A DNA stretch of 64,000 nt from Charina bottae (taxonomy: Eukaryota > Chordata > Lepidosauria > Squamata > Charinaidae), in contig JALMGJ010000002.1 of the NCBI GenBank assembly GCA_023362775.1, positions 34,191,414 through 34,255,413 of the forward strand. The letters run 5' to 3'. How positions within the stretch are numbered: the first letter of the stretch is position 1; each line of letters starts with the position of its first letter. The notes under the pieces are model-generated. The model saw only the letters and a list, made by a program, of their open reading frames with translations. It was not told the DNA's origin and did not search any database. Shown here in pieces: positions 55,880 through 64,000 of the stretch. Position numbers and translations under genes: made by a program.

Positions 55880-56399
55880 TTACAACTTACATTTTTAACA
55901 AAAAACTCAGTTAGTACAATACTAGGTATCAGATTGTTCAAGCCCAAGTTTGGTAATCATGGCCTCATGTTTCAAGATGGTCAAGGGCTTGGTAAGGACA
56001 TCTGCAAGATTCTCTTCAGATACACAATACACTAGATCGATGAAGGTTTCTTGAAGTGCATGTCCAACATTCTTGTACTTAACATCATTAAACAGTATTT
56101 TAACATCACTAAACAGTATTTAGTATTTAGGCCTATACATGCTTGAGAGTCTTCAAAGACAATGTAAGGCAATGGTACCTGTATAGCCAGGTCAGTGAAC
56201 AGCTGGTGAAACCAATGTAATTCAGACACCGTCTCGGACAGGGCAGAAAATTCTGCCTCAGCTGTTGAGATCGCTACTGACGTTTGCTTTCTAGATCTCC
56301 AGGCAATTGCAGAACCAGCAAATTGACAAATAAAACCACTAACAGATTTTCTGTCCCCCTCCTCTGCAAAAGAGCTGTCAACAAAAATTACAGGTACTT
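55880..56399 (-). pseudogene. Copia 2 RNase H and C-terminus
   Basis: It encodes [29 protein letters not shown] and EDSQACI, the RNase H active-site blocks, then, after a frame change, ENLADVLTKPL and ITKLGLEQ. The BovB insertion at 56408 separates it from the RT part. Confidence 0.85.
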
Positions 56400-56407
56400 C
56401 AGGTCCA

Positions 56408-57884
56408 TTGCTAATAACAAGGCAGCAGGAGACGACGGTATCCCATCTGAACTGTTTAAAATCTTGCAAGATGATGCTGTCAAGGTGATGCATGCCATAT
56501 GCCAGCAAATTTGGAAAACACAAGAATGGCCATCAGATTGGAAAAAATCAACTTATATCCCCATACCAAAAAAGGGAAGCACTAAAAAATGTTCAAACTA
56601 TTGAACAGTGGCATTTATTTCACATGCCAGTAAGGTAATGCTCAAGATCTTACAAGGTAGACTCCAGCAATTCATGGAGCGAGAATTGCCAGATGTACAA
56701 GCTTGGTTTAGAAAAGGCAGAGGAACTAGAGACCAAATTGCCAATATCTGCTGGATAATGGAGAAAACCAGGGAGTTTCAGAAAAAACATCTATTTTTGT
56801 TTTATTGACTATTCTAAAGCCTTTGACTATGTGGATCATAACAAATTGTGGCAAGTTCTTGGTGGTATGGGGATACCAAGTCATCTTGTCTGCCTCCTGA
56901 GGAATCTGTATAACGACCAAGTAGCAACGGTAAGAACAGAGCACGGAACAACGGACTGGTTTAAGATTGGGAAAGGAGTATGGCAGGGCTGTCTCACCCT
57001 ACCTATTCAACCTGTACGCAGAACACATCATGCGATGTGCTGGGCTTGAGGAATCCAAGGCTGGAGTTAAAATCGCTGGAAGAAACATTAACAATCTTAG
57101 ATATGCAGATGATACCACTTTGATGGCTGAAAGCGAGGAGGAGTTGAGGAGCCTTATGAGGAAGGTGAAAGAAGAAAGCGCAAAATCTGGGTTGCAGTTA
57201 AACCTCAAAAAAACCAAGATTATGGCAACCAGCTTGATTGATAACTGGCAAAAACAGTAGAGGGAGAAAAAGTGGAGTCAGTGACAGACTTTGTATTTCT
57301 AGGTGCAAAGATTACTGCAGACGCTGACTGCAGCCAGGAAATCAGAAGATGTCTACTTCTTGGGAGGATAGCAATGGCAAATCTTGATAAAATAGTTAAG
57401 AGCAGAGACATCACACTGACAACAAAGGTCCGCATAGTTAAAGCAATGGTATTCCCTGTAGTAACCTATGGCTGTGAGAGCTGGACCATAAGGAAGGCTG
57501 AGCGAAGGAAGATAGATGCTTTTGAACTGTGGTGTTGGAGGAAAATTCTGAGAGTGCCTTGGACTGCAAGAAGATCAAACCAGTCCATACTCCAGGAAAT
57601 ATATCCAGACTGCTCACTTGAGGGAATGATATTAAAGGCAAAACTGAAGTACTTTGGCCACATAATGAGAAGACAGGATACCCTGGAGAAGAAGCTGATG
57701 GTAGGGAAAGTGGAAGGCAAAAGGAAGAGGGGCTGACCAAGGGCAAGATGGATGGATGATATTCTGGAGGTGACAGACTCAACCATGGGGGAGCTGGGGA
57801 TGGTGACGGCCGACAGGAAGCTCTGGCGTGGGCTGGTCCATGAAGTCACGAAGAGTCGGAGGAGACTGAAAGAATAAACAACAA
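56408..57884 (+). mobile_element. BovB LINE, 5'-truncated
   Basis: 1.48 kb of BovB, starting inside RT (NNKAAGDDGIPSELFKIL) and ending with a short ACAACA-type tail. It is flanked by the 8-bp repeat caggtcca (56400-56407 and 57885-57892). RT motifs seen include [15 protein letters not shown]. Several frameshifts are present. It splits the copia 2 RT and RNase H regions. Confidence 0.9.
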
Positions 57885-57966
57885 CAGGTCCAGTAGCTGA
57901 CACTTTAAGACAGAGGTTTGCTGTGCCTTTTAGATAACCCATGACCCTTTTCAACCCTTGCCAGTC

Positions 57967-58797
57967 TCACATAGATGGCTTAGCCACTTTGCGGCTTAGT
58001 ACCCCTATAGGGTATGCTAAATCAGGAGGTGTCCATTGCGCTAAGTGAAGTAGACTGCCTACTGCAGAGTGGTACAGATCAGGTTGAGGACAAACTTCCT
58101 CACACACTTCACTTTGTAGGAAGTAAAGAACCATTGGGGTTTTTGTCAGTTTAGCATCTGACATCTCAAGATGTGCTAACAATTGATCTATCTTTTTCTT
58201 CTGACTCAGATAGAAATCCCCACTCTTAGATCTTGACACTTCAACACCAAGGTAATACTTGAGCATGCCTAAATCTTTCAGCTGGAAATACTTCCTCAGC
58301 TGGCTGGCAAATTCTTGTACAAGGTGTAAAGATCCAGTAGCTCAACAAAAATCATCCACATAAGTAAGGAGTACTGTATAGTCACTCCCAGAACCTTTGA
58401 TGTATACACAGGGAACAGCAAGTGACTTTTTGAATCCCATTTTCGTTTGAGCCAAATCCAGGCACTGATGCCAACATCTCCCGGCTTGTTTTAAACCATA
58501 GAGTGCTTTGCGTAGTTTATAGACTTTCTGAGAATTTTCACATGTGTAGCCAGGCGCCTGTCTCATGTATACTGTTTCAGGAAGATCTGCATTTAAATAA
58601 GCTGTGTCAAAATCAAAATGATGGACTACTAGACCCCGCTGTGCAGCAAGAGATACTACCACATGTAGAGATTCGGGCTTAGCAGTGGGTGCATAGGTGA
58701 GATTGTAGTTCACAAACCTCTCTTGGGAATAACCCAGGGCAACAAGCCTGGCTTTATACTGTACAGTGTTATCAGGAAGAATCTTCTTTCTGAACAC
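57967..58797 (-). pseudogene. Copia 2 reverse transcriptase
   Basis: Two frames cover RT: KARLVALGYSQ, FDFDTAYLNADLPE, YGLKQAGRCW and LLTYVDDFC, then LKYYLGVEVSRSKSG. A stop follows YVDDFC at 58340. The RT palm motif reads YVDD as in other copia elements. Confidence 0.85.
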
Positions 58798-58838
58798 CCA
58801 TCTGGAACCTACAGCCTTCTGGGAGGGAGGCAGGTCAG

Positions 58839-60462
58839 TTACCTCAAAACTTTCTGATGACCTAGAGCCTCAAACTCACTCTCCATAGCTGTGTTCCATT
58901 TCTCTTGTTCCTCCAAAGGCAAGAGCAGTACCTCTTGAAAAGACTGAGGCTCACAGGTGACTTGACACACTCTCACCTGCTGAACTACAAATCTGTCAGG
59001 CTTGACACCCTTAGTTGATCGAGAGGACCTACGAGGAATAACAACTGTATTTTCCTCATCAGTTTCTTCCTTTCCACCATCTGATTCCCCCTCCTGGCCC
59101 TGAACCTGCTGAGGTGATATGTTTTCTTCCTTTACCTGAGGGGACCCTTTTGAAACATGAGGAGATTGGGAAACAGAAGGAACCTGGGCTGGTACCTGTC
59201 CATCTGCTGGAGTATGGACAATAGGTTTTGGACTAGACGGCAACAGCACTTCTGAACTAGCATGCAGCCTTTCCCAACCAGCAGGCTGCTCAAAATTGGC
59301 ACTTTGGGAGATTACCACTTGGCTGTGGCCTAATGAGAAATGATAGGCCTTGGACTCTGATGAATAACCAACAAACCTTAAGTGTTGCGCCTTTGGCTGG
59401 TTCTTCCTTCGTTGAGACCTGGGAATTTGGACATATGCATACGTTCCAAAAACATGCAGGTGCTCCAGTGAAGGACACTTGCCGTACAGAAGGAAGTAAG
59501 GAACTTCCTTTACAGCTGAATTCCAGAGCCTGTTGCTTAGAAATACTGCAGTTAATGTAGCCTCGTCCCAGAAATGGGGTGGTACCTGAGCATCTAACAT
59601 CAGGCTGTCTTTTATGGTATTGACAACACCAATTTTCCTCTCTGCAATACCATTTTCTGCAGGAATTCCAACATTGGCAAGTCTGTGGGAGATTCCTTTC
59701 CTACAAAGCCAATTCTGAAATTCATGACTTAGAAACTCTCCTCCACGATCAAACTGGAATTGACCCACCTGATAACCATATTTCCTCTCCACCATTGCCT
59801 CAAAATCTCTAAAATGGGCAAAAGCCTCTGCTTTAGACTTAAACAGGTAGCAAAAAGTGAAGCGGGTATGGTCATCTACCAGAAGGAACAGGAAACATGC
59901 CCCACCCTCACTTGGGGAATAGGGGCCAGCTAGGTCTCCATGAACCAGTTAGAAAGACTCTGTCACTTTTCCTAGCGACAGGGGCAGTTTTGATTTTAGA
60001 TTGCTTACAGACAGCGCAATCCAGGAATTTAGCACACTTTTTGAGCTTTAGCTCAGTATACACTTTGGCCAGTTGGGACAAACTCCCCCACCCAGGATGT
60101 CCCAGCACTCTGTGAAAATAATGGATGCATTCATGATGCGGGGGAACATTGGGTACACAAATTCCAGCTACCACCTCCTTCTTGGGGATCATCTCATACA
60201 ATTGATTAACCAGTTTTCCTCTAGCACACTCCGTTCCGTCTTTCTCAATAGAACATCCAGAGCCCTTAAATAGAACACTATACCCAGACTTAGCTAGGGC
60301 AGGAATGCTGAGGAGGGAAAAATCAAGTGTAGGAACACATAAAACATCTTTAACGACTTGCCCCAAGCAAGGTATACACACATCCCCCTGAGCTGATACT
60401 TTTGCCATAGAACCATCAGCTAGAGCTACTTGCTGGATTCTAGGCTTGCATTTAGTCAACAA
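58839..60462 (-). pseudogene. Copia 2 protease/integrase region
   Basis: Two frames (59908-60462 and 58839-59795) carry QQVALADGSMAKV (downstream of the protease), HECIHYFHRVLGHP with LDCAVCKQSK (integrase zinc site) and FQFDRGGEFL with ENGIAERKIG (integrase core residues D and E). The stretch around the first catalytic Asp, between the frames, has a stop. The N-terminal Gag and protease are missing. Confidence 0.82.
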
Positions 60463-60463
60463 T

Positions 60464-61500
60464 TTTATTTATTTATTTATTTATTTATAATTCGACTTGT
60501 ATTTACCGCTCCATCTCCCCGCAAGGGAACTCTGGGCGGTTTACAAAAAATCGACAGTTAAAATTCAACAATTAAAACAGCATATATAAATACTCTCCAT
60601 TACAACAAAATTTAAATACAAAATCCAAGATTTGATGGGTCGATGTTTAAAAGGGCTCTATGGCACCAGCCATCCACAAGAGGAGCTGTCCCCCCCCTCC
60701 CACGCAAGGCGGCAGAACCAGGTCTTTAAGTTCTTTCTGAAGGCCGGGAGCGATGGGGCCTGCCTCACCTCTGGGGGCAGCATATTCCAAAGGGTGGGCG
60801 CTACTATCGAGAAGGCCCGCTTTCTAGACCCCGTCAGGTGAAAGTCCCTTACTGACGGGATCCGCAGCATGCCCTCTCTAAATGACCGAGTGGGTCGGTT
60901 CGACGTTATGGGGATGAGACGGTCCCTCAGGTAACCTGGTTCCATGCCATGTAGGGCTTTAAAGGTGATAACCAACACCTTGAATTGGACCCGGAAGCAC
61001 ACAGGTACCCAGTGCAGCCATCGCAGCAGAGGTGTCACATGTGCTGATCTTGGCGCACCAATAACTGCACGAGCAGCCGCATTCTGTACCAGTTGAAGCT
61101 TCCAGATACTCTTCAAGGGTAGCCCCATGTAGAGTGCATTGCAATAGTCTATATGGGAGATGACCAGGGCATGAGTGACTGTACGGAGGGCATCCTGATC
61201 CAGGAAAGGTAGTAACTGGCGCACAACACGAAGCTGTGCAAAAGCCCTTCTGGCCACGGCTGCCACCTGCTCTTTGAGCAGGAGCCGTGAGTCCAGAAGA
61301 ACCCCCAGATTCCACACTTGGTCTGAATGGGGTAGTGCAACCCCATCCAGAACTAAGGATGATAACTTCCTGGATCCACAGGAGCCATCAATCTACAGCC
61401 ACTCCGTCTTTCCAGGGTTCAGTCGAAGCCTGTTGTTCCCCACCCAGACCCCCACAGCCTCCAGGCACTGAGAAAGGGTAGCCACTGCAACAATAACTGC
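60464..61500 (-). mobile_element. CR1/L3-like LINE, 5'-truncated
   Basis: The left end has an ATTT microsatellite and the CR1 3' hairpin. The minus-strand frame 60658-61317 is open for 219 codons (NLGVLLDSRLLLKEQ to the C-terminus KNLKTWFCRLAWEGG). It interrupts the copia 2 element and abuts the L1 at 61506. Confidence 0.9.
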
Positions 61501-62110
61501 TCATTGACTTCCGGTGGAGGAAAATGGCGAGCGGACGAAGGGAACTATAGCTCGTCAATTTCTATATCTGCAGCGTGGAATGTGAACTGGTGCTGTGAAG
61601 CTAAAAAGACAAGCAGACTATGGCAGGGAAGCAGAGAAAGGAGCGGACCTGAAAGTGAAAATCCAGCGGCTTCTGGACGGCGGTGGGACAAGAGGCTTTT
61701 ACACTTTCGCTTTTGCCTTGTACTTCGTCTCGTAGTGAAAACAGCCGGGAAGCCTGGGATACTTCAATCCACATTTGCTACCTAATCAGTTAGGTTTTGC
61801 TGCCATTTTCTCTTCATTCATTTTGAAGAAAAGAACTGAATTAGAAAGGAAAAAATTGGTACTTGCCATCCAAAAAACAATTTAAAGACATCGGGTGAGA
61901 CTATTTTCTTAAAATTGATTTAAGAGGGAAAGGACTCTTTAATTAATTAATTAATGATAAATGCCATATTTAAAATATAAGTTAGTCTGTTAAGTTGTAA
62001 GAACAAAAATTAATATATAAGATTGTACAGAAATATATAAGACTGTATAGAGAAATATAGAGAAATAAGAAAAAAATATATTGTAACTTGTTTAGTGAAA
62101 ATATTTAAAG

Positions 62111-62737
62111 ATGAATACTAGGAAAATCCAAAGGAGGGGTTCAGACTCAGGAGATGAAAGAGGAGAATGGCTGAAATTACTCTTTGAAGACTTTACTAAG
62201 AAAGCGATTCAAAATATAACATCAAATGTTACAGCTCTTTTAGACGAAAAAATTCAAGTTTTTGAAAGAAGTCTGGACAAGAAATTAGATAAAATGGAAC
62301 AAAAATTCCAAACGGAAATCATGGGTGTGAAAGAGAGAGTTCAAAAAATAGAAAAACAAAAGGAGGAGGTAGATAAGCTCACTCTATTAGAGTATAAACA
62401 AAAAGAAAAATGCATAAGATTAAGAGGTGTAATAGAGGGAAAAGAACTAGAGATTAAAAATATGGTAATACAGATGTTGGCAAATTTGATAGAATGGGAG
62501 GTAGAGCAATTAGAAGAGGAAATTGAAGTCATCTATAGAGTAAACTCTAAATATGCCAGAGATTATAAGGTACCAAGAGATGTGGTGATTGAATTTAGCA
62601 GGAAAAAACTTAAAGATTTGATAATGCAAGCTGCATATGACAAAAAAATAAATATTGAAGGGAGATATATAAAAATTTTTAAGGAGATACCAAGTAAAAT
62701 TCTAAAAAAAAAGAAAAGATTATTTTTTTCTGACTGA
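62111..62737 (+). pseudogene. L1 ORF1 (RNA-binding protein), frameshifted C-terminus
   Basis: 208 codons. N-terminal basic region, a long coiled coil (about residues 35-95, VFERSLDKKLDKMEQKF), then the RRM (KCIRLRGVIEGKEL, VPRDVVIEFSRKKLKDLI). After the stop at 62735 the C-terminal domain continues in another frame (IPFRWETLERVSVTYKDQRY). ORF1p binds L1 RNA as a trimer. Confidence 0.83.
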
Positions 62738-63009
62738 GGTTCTGAAGAGAAACAAAATTCCTTTTAGATGGGAAACTTTAGAAAGAGTAAGTGTAACTTA
62801 CAAGGACCAAAGATATACATTAAATTCAATACAAAAAGCTAAAGACTTTCTCAGAAAATATGAAAGAGATAACATACAAACAAAAGGAAATAATGGCAAA
62901 AAAGAAGTTAAAAAAGATAATTTTAGGATTGAACCTCAAGCTTCTAGTTCCAAAGACATAGAAAGTCAAGCAAGAAATTGAACTTCAAAGCAACCCTAGT
63001 GATAAAAAA

Positions 63010-63058
63010 AGTGGTAACCACCCAGAGTTCCCTTGTGGGGGGAGATGGGTGGTGATAT
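63010..63058 (+). mobile_element. CR1 3' tail inside L1
   Basis: The block accacccagagttccc and the complementary gatgggtggt form the CR1 terminal hairpin. It lies between ORF1 and RT, where about 0.7 kb of L1 endonuclease should be. Confidence 0.72.
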
Positions 63059-63059
63059 G

Positions 63060-64000
63060 TTAGAAATAATTAAATTAATTAAAAACATCAGAAATCAGAT
63101 TACAATACTACAAAAACAACTGGAGATTCTAACAAACGAGGAAATGGAGAAGAATTTGAGATATGTAAAACAAAGACATTTTCAATATGCAAATAAAGCA
63201 GGAAAATGGCTTGCTTTTAAATTAAGAAAAGAGAATAAAAAAAATCATTAACAAAATAAGAGAAAATGGGGAGGAGTTAACAGATAATGAAGGTATAAAA
63301 AAAGCGTTTTATGATTTCTATACCAAACTGTACCAAAAACAACAGATAGTATAGGACAAAAGTGAAACATATTTACTAGAAAGTAACCTGAAAAAAATAT
63401 CTCAAATAGAAAAGGATAATATGAACGCACCTATTACTAAACAAGAAATAATAGATGCCATCCAAAAACAAAAAGTAGGCAAAACCCCAGGTCCAGATGG
63501 ATTTTTGGCTATATATTATAAATATTTCCAAGAACAACTCATAACTCCATTCAATATACTTTTAAATTCTATATTAGCCGGAAACAATATACCAAAATCT
63601 TGGTCAGAAGCAAATATCATTCTGATTCCCAAAGAAGATCAAGATTTGACGTTATGTAAAAATTATAGACCAATCTCTCTGTTAAACAACGATTATAAAA
63701 TTTTTACCACTATTTTGGCTGATAGATTGAAAGGAGTATTAGAAGAAACAATAAAATTAGATCAATGTGGCTTTTTACCAAAAAGACATATAAAACATTA
63801 GATCCATTTTAAATATAATTGAATATGCACGAAACCATAATGAAAAACAAAATTTGTTATTATTTCTAGATGCCAAAAAAGCATTTGATAATTTAAATTG
63901 GGAGTTTATGTTTAAAACGTTAAAAATTATGGACCGTGGAGAAAAATTTATTAATGCAATTCAAGCAATTTATACAAACCAGACAGCCAAAATAGTGATA
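63060..64000 (+). pseudogene. L1 ORF2 reverse transcriptase, partial
   Basis: Frames at 63033-63251 and 63421-63801 and beyond encode KQRHFQYANKAGKWLAFKLR, GKTPGPDGFLAIYY, YRPISLLNNDYKIF and [16 protein letters not shown]. It is less decayed than the L1 in gene B. Stops and a frameshift near 63250 and 63800 break it. The catalytic FADD region lies beyond the window. Confidence 0.82.

Larger units (their letters stand above)
54426..60463 (-). mobile_element. Second Ty1/copia element, decayed and invaded
   Basis: Read from right to left it shows protease and integrase zinc region (60462-59908), integrase core (59795-58839), RT (58797-57967), RNase H (56523-56032, and ADVLTKPL near 55960) and LTR-like sequence (about 55835-54426). 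It is a different family from the intact copia. It is interrupted by BovB (56408-57884) and Penelope (54948-55781), and its 5' part is cut off by CR1 at 60464. Frame breaks are few, so its decay is moderate. Confidence 0.85.
61506..64000 (+). mobile_element. Second L1-like LINE, runs off the right edge
   Basis: It starts with gacttccggtgg like the L1 in gene B, followed by a 600-bp leader, ORF1 (62111-62737 plus a shifted C-terminus to about 62980) and RT of ORF2 from 63060. The endonuclease is missing, and a CR1 3' tail (63010-63055) occupies its place. RT continues past the window end. Confidence 0.85.

Overview
The window looks like squamate reptile DNA (snake or lizard). It holds a tandem array of vomeronasal type-2 receptor (V2R) genes on the minus strand, buried in BovB, CR1/L3-like, L1-like, Ty1/copia, Penelope-like and gammaretrovirus-like insertions. 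That combination (expanded V2Rs, abundant BovB, active CR1 and L1, a copia element) fits squamates. I cannot name the species, and I see no cellular gene other than V2Rs and zinc-finger relics.

Three V2R units lie head to tail, all read right to left. Gene A (742-10346) has intact exons 1-4; exons 5-6 lie off the left edge. Gene C (15759-22796) is a pseudogene with a broken exon 1 donor, frameshifts in exons 2 and 3, no recognisable exon 5 and a nonsense codon in the transmembrane exon. Gene B (29823-50453) is complete: its six exons total 2583 nt, keep compatible phases and encode a predicted 860-aa receptor (extracellular ligand-binding domain, nine-cysteine domain, seven transmembrane segments). 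Two orphan pieces of V2R exon 2 lie at 14138-14274 and 51701-51913.

Genes A and B are copies of one segmental duplication (1-11138 against 32883-51356). The copies differ by clean insertions. Copy A gained a nearly full-length BovB at 4544-7741 in intron 2. Copy B gained an L1-like element (38988-49567) in intron 1, and a Ty1/copia element (39032-44108) later landed in that L1's 5' end. The copia element has one uninterrupted gag-pol frame, two 483-bp LTRs differing at one base by eye, and a 5-bp target duplication, so it is young.

Between genes C and B (about 22830-29700) lie a minus-strand gammaretrovirus-like LTR with leader that replaces the 5' flank of gene C, a hammerhead-ribozyme-like motif, zinc-finger relics and CR1 fragments. 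Right of gene B (51357-64000) is a mosaic: a fourth V2R remnant, a GC-rich fold-back repeat, CR1, an RTE relic, a second decayed copia element on the minus strand broken up by Penelope, BovB and CR1 insertions, and a second L1-like element running off the right edge.

The least ordinary signals are the young copia element inside an intact receptor gene and the hammerhead-like cores: one strong motif near 24.9 kb and three in Penelope-like fragments. All calls come from reading the sequence; no database search was run.
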